A stretch of DNA of 64,000 bases from Candidatus Gastranaerophilales bacterium (GCA_944325625.1 CALVAP010000001.1:73649-137648), one strand, 5' to 3'; positions 44,814 through 54,663 are shown, numbered from the stretch's first letter. Notes: generated by a model not told the origin, from the letters alone. Program-made: numbers and translations.

Positions 44814-45445
44814 AGCAAATCATCCATTTTGTATTTGTAGAAGGGGAAATGACCGCAGTTAAGATATTGGATATTTGTTCTGTTATTCCAATAGTTTTGT
44901 TGCGATTTTGTCGGAATAATACGGTCATTAGTAGAGATAAATGTTTTAGAAAAAATTTGATTTGTAATCGTATCTATTTGAGCTAATTTTTTAATGTTTT
45001 CAAGTTCTTCTTTGAGTGATTGTATATTAATATTTTTATTGGAGTGTGAACGAAAAGTTTCGTATTGTTCAGTGGAAGAGAACATGTTACGGTAAAATTT
45101 TTCAAGAGCTGTTTCATTTAGATTGTTAAGGGTAAGCTCAAACATTTTCGGGTTTATACCAAAATCTTTACTAATAGGATAGGGCGTGCCATTAATTGCA
45201 CAAAAAGAATCAATTTTAGGAATTTCAACAAATTTTGACATAAAAACACCGTAGGAGAAGGCAATAGCCTGAATATTGTTATATTTTGAGAAGTTGAATT
45301 CAAAATCCGTATTGCGATAATCCCATATGAAAAGTAAATCGTATTCATCTGAAAACAGGTGGGCAAATGGATTGAAATCCAATGCCCAGCCTGAGAAAAA
45401 TATTAAAAGTGAGTTTTTATGATTGTTATTATGAAATAATTGCAT
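44810..45445 (-). CDS. bioG: Pimeloyl-ACP methyl ester esterase BioG
   Basis: This 211-residue alpha/beta hydrolase belongs to the BioG (DUF452) family. It starts with FFSGWALDFNPF, has D-Y-R-N-T-D-F and the nucleophile region A-F-S64-Y-G-V-F, and a C-terminal NCGHFPF with the catalytic His. BioG hydrolyses pimeloyl-ACP methyl ester, ending the BioC-initiated cycle, and replaces BioH in many bacteria. The start overlaps the 3' end of gltX by 17 nt. Confidence 0.9.
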   Translation of the reverse strand: MQLFHNNNHKNSLLIFFSGWALDFNPFAHLFSDEYDLLFIWDYRNTDFEFNFSKYNNIQAIAFSYGVFMSKFVEIPKIDSFCAINGTPYPISKDFGINPKMFELTLNNLNETALEKFYRNMFSSTEQYETFRSHSNKNINIQSLKEELENIKKLAQIDTITNQIFSKTFISTNDRIIPTKSQQNYWNNRTNIQYLNCGHFPFYKYKMDDLL

Positions 45446-46880
45446 TTTTCACTCTGTGAACAAACTTGTCTTTACCTATGATATTGATAACCGCGCTAAT
45501 ATCGGCACCGTGTGTTCTTCCGGTGATAGCAGCTCTAATAGCCCACATTGTTTCTTTAGGCTTAATTCCTTGTTCTTTGAAAAATGCGCGCAGTTCGCCG
45601 AGTTTTTCGTGAATATCTTCCAAATCTCCGAAGTTCCAGCTATCAGCGTCTTGAATAACTTTTTTGAGTACTTTTTGAGATGTTTCAGTAGAAACAACAT
45701 TCTCTTTAACATTTTCTTCGAACTCAACATCGTTGCCAAAGAAGAAAGGAACGTCTTTAACTATATCAGAAAGAACAGTAAGAGGTTCACGAGTAACCTC
45801 AACCATATGTTCAAGTTGAGCTTGAGAAAGTTCACTTAAATCGTATGCTTCCTGTAGATATGGTTTAATTCTTTGAGTTAACTCTTTTATGTCCATTTTT
45901 TTGATGTATTGACCGTTCATCCAGTTAAGTTTGTCATACTCAAAAACAGAGTTAGAGGAAGATATTTTTGTGATATCAAAATCAGCGGCAATCTCATCGA
46001 CAGATTTAATTTCTTCACCATCGGAAGGTGCCCAGCCAAGAAGTGCAACAAAGTTAACAAGAGCTTCCGTAAGATAACCTTGTTTAACAAAATCACTAAC
46101 TGCAGTAGCCCCATGACGTTTTGATAATTTGCTTCTATCTGTTGCAAGAATCATTCCCAAATGTCCAAACTTTGGAACTTCTGCCCCAAGTGCTTCGTAA
46201 ATTAGAATTTGTTTTGCGGTGTTAGAAATGTGGTCTTCTCCGCGAATAATATGTGAGATTTTCATTTCCATATCATCAATTACAACCGCAAAGTTATATG
46301 TAGGTGTATTGTTAGATTTTTGGATAACAAAATCACCTATTAAGTTGCTGTCAAACTTAAGTTCACCTTTAACAAGGTCATTGAAAACTATCTCGCGATT
46401 TTTAGGAACAGCAAATCTAACGACCGGTTTCCTGCCTTGTTTAATGAATTCTTCTCTTTGTTCCGGTGTAAGGTTTCTACATTTTTCTGAGTAAATGTAA
46501 GCTTTTTTATTTTTAATAGCTTCTTCTTTTTCTGCTTCAAGTTCTTCCGGAGTACAAAAACATTCGTAAGCATGTCCGGAATTAATGAGTTGTTGAACGT
46601 ACTTAGGATAAATATCAAAGCGCTGAGATTGTTGATATGGACCATACTCACCGCCCACATCAGGACCTTCATCCCAGTTGAGTCCTAAGGCTTTTAAGCT
46701 GTCATAAATGTTTTGTGTAAACGCCTCGTTTGAACGTTCAAGGTCTGTATCTTCAATTCTTAATACAAATTTTCCGTTATTTTTCTTTGCAAAAAGATAA
46801 TTAAACAACGCCGTTCTAGCTGTACCTACGTGGAGGTTTCCGCTGGGTGACGGTGCAATTCTTACTCTTATGTTTTTCAT
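45429..46880 (-). CDS. gltX: Glutamyl-tRNA synthetase
   Basis: This 483-residue class I synthetase has the HIGH-type motif APSPSGNLHVGTART near the N-terminus, the KMSKS-type D-R-S-K-L-S-K-R-H-G motif and the anticodon-binding C-terminal domain. The frame extends to 46982 with 34 more residues that do not fit the family; ATG 46880 has GGGAGAAAA just before it. Because the tRNA-Gln uses anticodon TTG, this enzyme may also charge tRNA-Gln in the indirect pathway; that cannot be told from sequence. It is followed by bioG. Confidence 0.95.
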   Translation of the reverse strand: MKNIRVRIAPSPSGNLHVGTARTALFNYLFAKKNNGKFVLRIEDTDLERSNEAFTQNIYDSLKALGLNWDEGPDVGGEYGPYQQSQRFDIYPKYVQQLINSGHAYECFCTPEELEAEKEEAIKNKKAYIYSEKCRNLTPEQREEFIKQGRKPVVRFAVPKNREIVFNDLVKGELKFDSNLIGDFVIQKSNNTPTYNFAVVIDDMEMKISHIIRGEDHISNTAKQILIYEALGAEVPKFGHLGMILATDRSKLSKRHGATAVSDFVKQGYLTEALVNFVALLGWAPSDGEEIKSVDEIAADFDITKISSSNSVFEYDKLNWMNGQYIKKMDIKELTQRIKPYLQEAYDLSELSQAQLEHMVEVTREPLTVLSDIVKDVPFFFGNDVEFEENVKENVVSTETSQKVLKKVIQDADSWNFGDLEDIHEKLGELRAFFKEQGIKPKETMWAIRAAITGRTHGADISAVINIIGKDKFVHRVKNAIIS

Positions 46881-46980
46881 TTTTTCTCCCTTTTCTCTTA
46901 CAAAATGTCCGAATTTAGGGCATTTAATTTCTGCTTTAATAATTGTACCAAAACCAAATAAAGTAAACAAATTTTTTTGC

Positions 46981-47009
46981 ATGACAGATAAAAATCGACG
47001 TGATATAAT
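46981..47009 (+). promoter_or_regulatory. Sigma70-type promoter of the GH13 gene
   Basis: ATGACA (46981-46986), exactly 17 nt, then a perfect TATAAT (47004-47009). It lies 31 nt upstream of ATG 47040; GAAAGGAAAAG precedes the start. Confidence 0.72.
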
Positions 47010-47039
47010 GTCTAAGCTAGAGGGAGAAAGGAAAAGAAT

Positions 47040-49337
47040 ATGTTTTGCGGTTTGTTCAAAAAAGAAGTTAAAAAGTCAGATGTGCTAAATGCAATTTATC
47101 CTAAGATTAAATCTTTTTACGGGTATGAGGCAATTAGTGAAGATAGAAAAAAATATTTGGATGAATTGATGGAAAAATACGGTTATCTCCCTTATCCACA
47201 TATAAAGGCATTGGAGGAATTGACGGATGCTGAGGTTCTTTACGCTTTGGAGAAAAAATGGATTAATGAAGGGGTGCTAAAAGACGGTATTTTTAGTTAT
47301 GAGAATAACAAAATTAGTGCTCTTGCAAGGCACGGTGCGGATAACTCTGATTGGATAAAAAAAGAGCAGCATAATATAAAACTCGTAAATTTAGCAGGAC
47401 TGGGAGATGGAAACAAAACTCAAGAACCCGGAAAGTTTATAGATTGGCTCAGACAGCTTTTAATCCTGCCGTCGGGAATGATAGAAAAAGGAGTAATGCC
47501 AACGACGATATACCTAATTCCTTTTCACCCCAGAGAGTTTGGATGTGCGTATCTTCCTGCGGGATATGATGTTAGTTCGAACCTGGAAGATAAAAAACTT
47601 AAGGAAAAAACAGGTATTGATGCACAAGAGCAGGTAAGGTTGTTTATAGAGCTTGCACAACTTGCGGGACATCCGGTTATTTATGATGTTTTACCCCAAA
47701 CGGGAAGATTTTCAAAACTTGTTCTTTCAAACCCCTTTATAGCCCGTTGGTTTGATATACCAAAACTTATAAAATTAATAGAAGATGATGCCCAAGTTAT
47801 AGCAAGTGAACTAAAAAACGAATATGATGCAGATGATGTTGAAATAATAAAAAACCTTGTTATAACTTTGTTGAACTCGGGAGCGGGAGAGATAAGTGAT
47901 GATTATAAACCGCTTTATGAGGAATTTTTAAAAAGACTTCTAGTTAACAAAAAGATTTTTTCAAATGAAATGATGAAAAAGCAAAATCAAGCTGAGATAG
48001 TCAAAAGAGTAAAAAAAATAGTATCTAAGATAAACGGAACAAAAGAAAATGCAAAATTAAGTGAAAAAGATATCAAAAAGCAAGGAGATATAGTTCGAGC
48101 GTTAATAGACGAGGGGCTATGGCCCGCCCCCGGTGGTGCGTGGTGTTCTGCAGGTGTTCCTGTTTTTGATAAAATGTCGGAATGCGCTAGTTATCCTATG
48201 TTTAGGCATTTTAATTTTAAAAATGAAGATGTGACTGAATTTGCCAATCTTGATTGTCAGACCCCGTTTTACTTTGCTTTTTTGGAAAACGGTCAGTATA
48301 ATATGCCTGTTATTGATTTTTATGTGAATTTTCTGAAAAAACTTCAATCAGACTATAACTTTGATGGATTTAGAGTGGACCATATTGACCATGTAGCAGA
48401 TGAGGTTTCGCAGCGTGATGGCTTACCGATAAGTTATAGAGCTCCGCAGTACGTTCTTGCAAAAGTTAATGTCGCTATGAAGCAAAAAGTTCCTTATTTC
48501 GCAGCGCTTGCTGAGTACATGCTTTGGGATAATCTTTTCAAGGAATACCATGAGAATATGAAATTCGATATTCTTTGGGGCAACGATATCATTATGCAGG
48601 CCGAAAAGTCTGCTTCAAAAATAGTGGAAGATAATCAGCTCTTAGCGCAATATAACACCCAAAATCTTAGTTTAAGTAATTTGTCTATTCTAAAAACATA
48701 TAATAACCAAGACGGAGAGTTTAGAGAAATTAACCAATATCCGGGGCAATTGGGAGAAGATGGCGCGCTTTTTAAGTGGTTTAAGCTTAAATTTTTGCCA
48801 GGGGGCAGAAATGCACAGCGTCCGGTTATGTTTATTGACGGAGATGAAAGCTTTACAAAGACAGGTATTGAAGGTGTAATCGGGGCTGAAGTTTCCATGC
48901 CTCGAGAAAAAAATTATGAATTTTTTAATAAATTTATGGCGATACAAGACTTTGCGCTAAAAAATGAACTTACCAGAGAAGGAGAAGCAGAGATTATGCT
49001 TCAACAAGATGACGGATTTGTACTCTGGCTGGTTTCGAAAGAAATGGTTAAAGAAAGTCTTCTTGTGGCGGCAAATTGTCCGGAATCGGTCGTAAAAGAA
49101 AAACAAGAAAGCACAGAAGAAGGAAATCAACTCGAGAATTCTGAAGAAATCTCTATTCTTGAGAATAAAAAGATTGAATTGCCTTGTGATTATACAGTGG
49201 TTTCAGAGATAAAGTTTGTGCAAACTCAAGATAATTTTATGGAAATGGTAGAAGAAGAGTTGCCGTTACAAACAAATAAAATCTCCATAGAAAAGCTTGC
49301 TCCAAATGAGTTTAAAGTGTTTAGGCTGGTGAAATAA
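47040..49337 (+). CDS. GH13 (alpha-amylase superfamily) protein
   Basis: This 765-residue cytoplasmic protein has GH13 regions: region II F-D-G-F-R-V-D447-H-I-D-H (nucleophile D447), region III A-A-L-A-E492-Y-M (acid/base E492), and region IV with N-N-Q-D in place of the usual N-H-D. The N-terminal region (about 1-90) is a helical domain unlike standard amylases, and residues about 255-345 hold a charged helical insertion. The C-terminus (about 680-765) is acidic then strand-rich. The role is probably transfer or hydrolysis of alpha-glucan. The Asp-for-His change in region IV is not usual. Confidence 0.85.
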   Translation: MFCGLFKKEVKKSDVLNAIYPKIKSFYGYEAISEDRKKYLDELMEKYGYLPYPHIKALEELTDAEVLYALEKKWINEGVLKDGIFSYENNKISALARHGADNSDWIKKEQHNIKLVNLAGLGDGNKTQEPGKFIDWLRQLLILPSGMIEKGVMPTTIYLIPFHPREFGCAYLPAGYDVSSNLEDKKLKEKTGIDAQEQVRLFIELAQLAGHPVIYDVLPQTGRFSKLVLSNPFIARWFDIPKLIKLIEDDAQVIASELKNEYDADDVEIIKNLVITLLNSGAGEISDDYKPLYEEFLKRLLVNKKIFSNEMMKKQNQAEIVKRVKKIVSKINGTKENAKLSEKDIKKQGDIVRALIDEGLWPAPGGAWCSAGVPVFDKMSECASYPMFRHFNFKNEDVTEFANLDCQTPFYFAFLENGQYNMPVIDFYVNFLKKLQSDYNFDGFRVDHIDHVADEVSQRDGLPISYRAPQYVLAKVNVAMKQKVPYFAALAEYMLWDNLFKEYHENMKFDILWGNDIIMQAEKSASKIVEDNQLLAQYNTQNLSLSNLSILKTYNNQDGEFREINQYPGQLGEDGALFKWFKLKFLPGGRNAQRPVMFIDGDESFTKTGIEGVIGAEVSMPREKNYEFFNKFMAIQDFALKNELTREGEAEIMLQQDDGFVLWLVSKEMVKESLLVAANCPESVVKEKQESTEEGNQLENSEEISILENKKIELPCDYTVVSEIKFVQTQDNFMEMVEEELPLQTNKISIEKLAPNEFKVFRLVK

Positions 49338-49546
49338 TGTTAAAAAAATTTTTATTACTGTTAATAAAGATTTATCAAAAAATTTCTGCAATTACTCCGC
49401 CTGTTTGCAGATTTTACCCGACATGCTCGCAGTATGCAAAAGAAGCAATACAGAAATACGGGGCAATAAAAGGTACTTGGTTGGCAATCAAGAGAATTGT
49501 CCGTTGTCATCCGTTAAATGAGGGCGGGTATGACCCTGTACCGTAA
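49337..49546 (+). CDS. yidD: Membrane protein insertion efficiency factor YidD
   Basis: This 69-residue protein has the YidD signature: I-K-I-Y-Q-K-x-[15 protein letters not shown], and the C-terminal [14 protein letters not shown]. It is a peripheral, basic inner-membrane protein that helps YidC insert proteins. Genes for rnpA and yidC normally sit beside it, but here it follows the GH13 gene with a taATG overlap, an unusual location. Confidence 0.94.
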   Translation: MLKKFLLLLIKIYQKISAITPPVCRFYPTCSQYAKEAIQKYGAIKGTWLAIKRIVRCHPLNEGGYDPVP

Positions 49547-49695
49547 AAAATAGAATTTGCATTAATTGTTAAGAATTATTAAGAAGTTTTATATAATAGT
49601 TTTTCTTGATATTATTGAATTTGGGCTGATTTTTGATAAATTGTTTAAAAAAAGATATATATTTATAGACATCAGCTAGCAAAAAAAAATGAAAA

Positions 49696-49711
49696 CATGT
49701 TTTAGAACATG
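49696..49711 (+). promoter_or_regulatory. Palindromic CATGTTTTAGAACATG upstream of the 49750 gene
   Basis: CATGTT and AACATG form a 6-bp inverted repeat around TTAG, after a run of nine A and T. The first 14 nt match 13 of 14 with 30237-30250. This fits an operator or leader hairpin; the rest of 49547-49749 is A/T-rich with no other clear signal. Confidence 0.4.
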
Positions 49712-49749
49712 CAACACGAACGATATAAATAAAAATTGGAGATAAAAAG

Positions 49750-50106
49750 ATGTCAACAGAATTTAATAGTAATATAAATCTTGGGGTTGTTTCGACACCA
49801 AAAACAGTGAAACATAATGAAGAAGTTAAAGAAATAGCAGCTGCACCAGTGGATGATAGTGAGGCGCCAAAATCGAGTGGTGTGCCGGTTGGTCAAAGTG
49901 CAATTGCAGGAAAATCACAAATAGGTAAAGTTGACAACGTTCAAAATGATATTGCAACATTTGGCGCTAATCCCAATTTGGTAGCTTTATCTGATGAGTT
50001 TTTTGACAAGGCATATGCTCGGTTGTGTGCACAAAATGACCCTGAAGCTTATGAAAAGGCTTGTTTGATGACATCAGAATTTGTTAATGAGTGCGTAAAG
50101 AAATAG
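49750..50106 (+). CDS. Unknown hydrophilic protein
   Basis: This 118-residue protein is not recognised. Residues 1-75 are low-complexity (Asn/Thr/Val/Ser/Ala-rich, no signal peptide), and residues about 75-118 form a short helical segment (LSDEFFDKAYARLCAQNDPEAYEKA). GGAGATAAAAAG gives a good ribosome site. It lies behind a palindromic motif shared with the giant gene. Confidence 0.6.
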   Translation: MSTEFNSNINLGVVSTPKTVKHNEEVKEIAAAPVDDSEAPKSSGVPVGQSAIAGKSQIGKVDNVQNDIATFGANPNLVALSDEFFDKAYARLCAQNDPEAYEKACLMTSEFVNECVKK

Positions 50107-50176
50107 AACAAAAGATTAGTTGAAATTGAACTAAAAGTTAAGTGTGCAAAATTTTTTCGTGTGATAGAATTAGGTT

Positions 50177-50965
50177 ATGAATAATAGTTTTGCGTTACCG
50201 CTTATACTTACTTTAATGGCAGGGATGTCTACGGTTCTTGGTGGTTTTATGACGTTTTTTGTAAAACGTGATAATATGAAGGCACTATCGATTGGTTTGG
50301 GTTTTTCTGCGGGTGTGATGGTTTATATAAGTCTTACGGAGATTATGAATTCTTCGGAGTATATGCTATCTGCTTCATTTGGGGTCAATTTGGCGAATAT
50401 TATTACATTTATATCATTTTTTGCGGGGATTTTAATAGCGATAATGATAGATTATTTTATACCGGACCATATTGAGAGTGATTTCCTTGACGAAAATGAG
50501 CATTGTAACCATAAACACAGAATTAAACGAGTAGGGTTGATAACGGCAGTAGCTATAGCTGTACATAATTTTCCCGAAGGGTTAGCAACATTTTTGGTTT
50601 CTACAGAGGATTTAAGTCTTGGAATTCCAGTTGCATTAGCGATAGCGATTCATAACATACCTGAGGGTATTGCAGTGGCGTTGCCTATTTACCATGCGAG
50701 TGGTAAAAAACGCCAAGCAATATGGTATTCTTTTTTATCAGGAATATCAGAGCCTATAGGCGGGTTACTTGGAATGATATTTTTGAAGGCTTTTCTCCCT
50801 GAGTGGGCGGTTGGTGCGATGTTTGCGGCTGTTGCCGGGATTATGGTTTATATTTCTTTTGATACGTTACTTCCTATGGCTCGTGAATATGGCGAAAATC
50901 ATCACGTTATTACTGGGATTATCACAGGGATGTTTGTTATTGGCTTGAGCCTTATACTTCTGTAA
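50177..50965 (+). CDS. zupT: ZIP family metal transporter
   Basis: This 262-residue ZIP-family permease resembles ZupT. It has eight predicted helices, the two metal-site motifs H-N-F-P-E-G and H-N-I-P-E-G in helices 4 and 5, and a His-rich loop (N-E-H-C-N-H-K-H-R). It imports zinc and other divalent cations. It is the opposite of the CDF exporter at 10146. The two ends of the region converge on the winged-helix-like gene. Confidence 0.93.
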   Translation: MNNSFALPLILTLMAGMSTVLGGFMTFFVKRDNMKALSIGLGFSAGVMVYISLTEIMNSSEYMLSASFGVNLANIITFISFFAGILIAIMIDYFIPDHIESDFLDENEHCNHKHRIKRVGLITAVAIAVHNFPEGLATFLVSTEDLSLGIPVALAIAIHNIPEGIAVALPIYHASGKKRQAIWYSFLSGISEPIGGLLGMIFLKAFLPEWAVGAMFAAVAGIMVYISFDTLLPMAREYGENHHVITGIITGMFVIGLSLILL

Positions 50966-50967
50966 TT

Positions 50968-51291
50968 TTAGTAACTGAAGTATCTGTCAAAATCTACGTC
51001 ATCAAAACTGCACAGGTGTCTGTAAACAGGGTCATCTTCATGCATGCGTTGAAACTTATATTCATCGAATTTCCAGTATTTGGGATTAATACCTCGAACA
51101 CGGACAATTTGGGCATCAGAGAGAATTTTTAGTTTTTTCTTAACGGTATCCAATGGCAGTTCGACAAGTTTGGCGAGTTCTACTGCTGTAATACCTTCGT
51201 CATTTGCGTATTTTTCGGGAGTAAGGAACATAAGCTCCATGCCAACTTTTTTAAGTTCTTTGTCTTCTTCTGAGGAATCCCAATTAAGCAC
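50968..51291 (-). CDS. Winged-helix-like protein, unknown
   Basis: This 107-residue protein starts at GTG 51291 with AAGGAG upstream. The central part (about 33-75: ITAVELAKLVELPLDTVKKKLKILSDAQIVRV) is a clear helix-turn-helix, wing-like pattern with a following strand. The rest is acidic with aromatic residues. It could be a regulator or DNA-binding accessory. It is transcribed divergently from nadB. Confidence 0.7.
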   Translation of the reverse strand: MLNWDSSEEDKELKKVGMELMFLTPEKYANDEGITAVELAKLVELPLDTVKKKLKILSDAQIVRVRGINPKYWKFDEYKFQRMHEDDPVYRHLCSFDDVDFDRYFSY

Positions 51292-51446
51292 CGGTTAGTA
51301 ATCTCCTTAACACTATTTTAAACTAAATATTAAAAAACTCATCAAATTTTAGGTTGATTTTTTTTAATGATGAAAAAAAAGTTCTTTTGTAATAGAATGT
51401 TTAGAAAGAAGACTTTGTAAGATAAAGCAGCTCAGAGGTTATCACA

Positions 51447-53078
51447 GTGAAACATTCAAAATATTCGGTAATAATAGTAGGAAGTGGAATAGCCGGATTG
51501 TATGCGGCACTAAAATTAACAGAACAGATGAATTTGCCGGACGGGTTGTTAGTACTTACAAAGGCGAGTTTATCGGATTGCAATTCAAGCCATGCGCAAG
51601 GTGGCATTGTCGGAGTTCTGCCCGAAAATAGTGCTGATTCCGTAAAAATCCACGTGCAAGATACTCTAAAAGCCGGTGCAGGTTTGTCTGATGAAAAGGT
51701 TGTTACTTTTATTTCAGAGAACTCAAATGTAGTTATCAAAGATCTTCTTGAGTATGGTGTAGAATTTGATAGAAATGATAAAAATGAGTTTAACTTCACA
51801 TTGGAAGGTGCGCATAGTGTAAAACGAATTTTGCACGCAGGCGGCGATTCTACAGGGGCAAATATAGAAAAGGCTCTTGTCAAAAAAGTGAATGAAAATC
51901 CTAATATAACAGTTTATGAGCAAGCTTTGGCGGTTGAACTAATAAAAGACGAGAACAACAGAGTTAAGGGGTTGATTTGTTATAAGTCCGCCATCGATGA
52001 ATATGAGGCAGTTTATTCTTCTGCAACAGTTCTGGCAACAGGCGGCTTGGGACGAGTTTATAAATATACCACAAACCCGGAAGTTGCTACAGGCGATGGT
52101 ATGGCTTTGGCGTATAGAGCAGGTGCTGTTTTGTCGGATATGGAATTTGTTCAATTTCATCCTACTGCTTTGAGTGTTCCAAACGATGATAGTCGATTTC
52201 TCATTTCAGAAGCGGTTAGAGGTGAGGGAGCAAAGCTTGTTAATTCCGACGGAATTCCTTTTATGGCCAAGTATCATGAATTAGCGGATTTGGCGCCTAG
52301 GGACGTTGTTACGAGAGCTATTTTTTCTGAGCTTAAGGCTTCAGGTGATAAGAATGTTTACCTTGATGCAACAATTATTGGGAAAGAAAAAATTCTTAAA
52401 AGATTTCCCAATATTTATAAGTTGTGTCTTTCGAAGGGAATTGATATTACAAAAGATTTTATTCCGGTTTCACCGGCATGTCATTATTTAATGGGTGGAA
52501 TTAAAACTGATATAACTAATGCCAAAACCTCGTTGAATGGGCTTTATGCAATAGGTGAAGTTGCTTGTACAGGTTTGCATGGTGCAAATAGGCTTGCAAG
52601 TAATTCGCTTCTTGAGTGTGTTGTTTCTGCTTATGAGTTGGCAGATTATTTGAGCTTTGCTAATCTTGAGATACCCGATATGATTGATGATTGTATTATG
52701 GATATCATTAGAAAATATGAAAATGATGATGAATATCACGATATAGATGTGGGAGAGATAAAATCTGAGCTTCAACAAACAATGTGGGATTTAGTGGGTG
52801 TTGAGCGTTGTGAGGAAGATTTGAAAAAAGCATATGAAAAAATAATACAACTTCAACAGAGATTTGAATATGTTGATAAGTGTTCAACTTTTCAGGAGTA
52901 TGAGTTAAGAAATTTGTTGTGTGTATCCAAGATTATTACCCTTTTGGCGCTTAAAAGGAAAGAATCGAGGGGAGGTCATTACAGGACAGATTACCCACAG
53001 CCGAGTGATAAAGCACAACATAGTACATTTGTGATAGGGAAGGAAGATATTATTAATGACAAAGTTTTTATTGCATAA
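51447..53078 (+). CDS. nadB: L-aspartate oxidase
   Basis: This 543-residue flavoenzyme has the FAD-binding V-I-I-V-G-S-G-I-A-G-L-Y-A-A-L, S-S-H-A-Q-G-G-I, H-x-x-G-D-S-T-G and CTGLHGANRLASNSLLE. It oxidises L-aspartate to iminoaspartate, the first step of de novo NAD synthesis. The start is GTG 51447 with GAGG 8 nt before. It overlaps nadC by 23 nt. The second enzyme NadA is not encoded in this window. Confidence 0.95.
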   Translation: MKHSKYSVIIVGSGIAGLYAALKLTEQMNLPDGLLVLTKASLSDCNSSHAQGGIVGVLPENSADSVKIHVQDTLKAGAGLSDEKVVTFISENSNVVIKDLLEYGVEFDRNDKNEFNFTLEGAHSVKRILHAGGDSTGANIEKALVKKVNENPNITVYEQALAVELIKDENNRVKGLICYKSAIDEYEAVYSSATVLATGGLGRVYKYTTNPEVATGDGMALAYRAGAVLSDMEFVQFHPTALSVPNDDSRFLISEAVRGEGAKLVNSDGIPFMAKYHELADLAPRDVVTRAIFSELKASGDKNVYLDATIIGKEKILKRFPNIYKLCLSKGIDITKDFIPVSPACHYLMGGIKTDITNAKTSLNGLYAIGEVACTGLHGANRLASNSLLECVVSAYELADYLSFANLEIPDMIDDCIMDIIRKYENDDEYHDIDVGEIKSELQQTMWDLVGVERCEEDLKKAYEKIIQLQQRFEYVDKCSTFQEYELRNLLCVSKIITLLALKRKESRGGHYRTDYPQPSDKAQHSTFVIGKEDIINDKVFIA

Positions 53079-53898
53079 TTTTATGATAGAAGAGCACGTC
53101 AAGGCTGCTTTGAAAGAAGATATTGGATTTGGAGATATCTCGACGGATTATCTTGCGAGTGATAGTGATTATATTGAGGCACAGCTTAATACGAGGCAAG
53201 AAGGAATTTTGTGCGGAATTGATGTTCTAAAAACAGTTTTTAGGGTTTTGGATCCTGAAATTCAAATAAAAACATATTTTAAAGATGGAGATAAAATAAA
53301 AAAAGGTGATAAAATAGCCGATATTAGTGGTAAAGCCAGATATATACTTACCGGTGAAAGAACAGCTCTCAATTATATTCAGCGAATGAGTGGAATTGCA
53401 ACAGAAACAAATAAATATCAAGAAGCAATTGCACCATATAGAGCTAAGATAGTTGATACGAGAAAAACAACTCCAAATTTCCGGATGTTTGAAAAGTATG
53501 CAGTGAAGGTCGGAAACGGTGGACTACATAGGTTTAATTTGAGCGACTGTGTTATGCTAAAGGACAATCATATCAAGTTGGCTGGTTCAATTGAGTTAGC
53601 GGTAAAAAAAGTTAGAGAGAATATTTCACATGCGCATAAAATAGAGGTAGAGTGCGATACTTTTGAACAGGTGAAAGATAGTGTGAAAGCGGGAGCAGAC
53701 ATTATTATGTTAGATAATATGTCTGTTGCGCAAATGAAAGATTGTGTTAATTATATAGCGAAACGAGCAATAGTAGAGGCAAGTGGTAATGTTAATTTAT
53801 CTACGGTAAATGAAATTGCTTCGGTGGGGGTAGACATAATTTCTTCCAGTGCAATTGTTGCCAAGGCGGGGACGCTTGACATAGGTCTGGATATGTAG
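53056..53898 (+). CDS. nadC: Nicotinate-nucleotide pyrophosphorylase (QPRTase)
   Basis: This 280-residue enzyme makes nicotinate mononucleotide from quinolinate and PRPP. It has ALKEDIGFGDISTD, RARYILTGERTALNYIQRMSGIAT, D-T-R-K-T-T-P, the G-N-G-G-L-H-R segment, LKDNH and ADIIMLDNMS. It begins inside nadB behind GGAAGGAAG, giving translational coupling. The reaction needs quinolinate from NadB plus NadA. Confidence 0.95.
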   Translation: MTKFLLHNFMIEEHVKAALKEDIGFGDISTDYLASDSDYIEAQLNTRQEGILCGIDVLKTVFRVLDPEIQIKTYFKDGDKIKKGDKIADISGKARYILTGERTALNYIQRMSGIATETNKYQEAIAPYRAKIVDTRKTTPNFRMFEKYAVKVGNGGLHRFNLSDCVMLKDNHIKLAGSIELAVKKVRENISHAHKIEVECDTFEQVKDSVKAGADIIMLDNMSVAQMKDCVNYIAKRAIVEASGNVNLSTVNEIASVGVDIISSSAIVAKAGTLDIGLDM

Positions 53899-53899
53899 T

Positions 53900-54223
53900 T
53901 TATTCTTCAGACTCAGACATTGGCTTGAAGGGATTACTTGGTGTGTTTTGATGTTCTTCGGGCTGAGGTTTTTTCACGATGTTTTTTGTTTTTTCGATGA
54001 TTTTATCAAGAAGCTTGTTTCCTTTTGCTTCTTCGGAATTGATTTCAGATTCTAGTGTGAAAGAATCTTTGTTCTCTGCCTCTGAGAATACATCAATTTT
54101 TTTTTCTTTTTTCTTCCTGCCTCTTTGATAATAGCCAGTGTTACCGCCGCCACCATTGTTCTTCATCGACTGCGACTCTTGTATCATTGGTCTGAAGCTT
54201 GGGCCGTTAAAACTAAAAGACAT
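53900..54223 (-). CDS. Low-complexity basic/acidic small protein
   Basis: This 107-residue protein is rich in Gly, Asn, Lys and Glu: NNGGGGNTG at about 20, then RGRKKKEKK, then an acidic region. No domain is recognised. The frame extends 8 codons upstream, but ATG 54223 has AAAGGGAAA just before it. It is probably intrinsically disordered. Its stop abuts the stop of nadC. Confidence 0.55.
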   Translation of the reverse strand: MSFSFNGPSFRPMIQESQSMKNNGGGGNTGYYQRGRKKKEKKIDVFSEAENKDSFTLESEINSEEAKGNKLLDKIIEKTKNIVKKPQPEEHQNTPSNPFKPMSESEE

Positions 54224-54425
54224 ATTTTCCCTTTCAGTTAAGAACACTCTACTACTATTATAGCATATTTATAAAAAAACTTAATACATCATTTTGTTGA
54301 ATATTTTAATAAAAACTGTAACAAAAGTTCTAAAAGTTTAACATTATATTTACTTAAAACATTTTTTGTAAGATACTGAATAAACAGTCAGGAACATTAT
54401 TATAGAGAATGGGATTTGTCAAATA

Positions 54426-54650
54426 ATGGGGAAATCAAAAAAAAGAATTTTTAATAAGTGTAAGTATCTTTATCAAATGTCGATGAGAAGAGAGGATGCT
54501 ATATTTGGTGTTGTTAGAAATTTGAAGTATAATAAATTTGACCCCAAGACTCGTGATATGATTACGATGTTTGGACTTTCGGCAGAGGAGTTGTCGGAAG
54601 CGGGCGCGAGCTATGAAGAGTTAAAAGCGCTTAGGGGTGTTCTTGATTAA
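54426..54650 (+). CDS. Small basic protein, unknown
   Basis: This 74-residue protein begins with a very basic tail (MGKSKKRIFNKCK) and continues with helices (MITMFGLSAEELSEAGASYEELKALRGV). No family is recognised. The frame start follows the A/T-rich 54250-54425 gap. The ribosome site is weak. The next gene begins 13 nt after its stop. Confidence 0.55.
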   Translation: MGKSKKRIFNKCKYLYQMSMRREDAIFGVVRNLKYNKFDPKTRDMITMFGLSAEELSEAGASYEELKALRGVLD

Positions 54651-54663
54651 TTGGAGAGCTCTG

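Noticed and set aside
46881-46982. Longer N-terminus of glutamyl-tRNA synthetase
   Set aside because: The 34 extra residues do not fit the family; GGGAG before ATG 46880 supports the shorter form.
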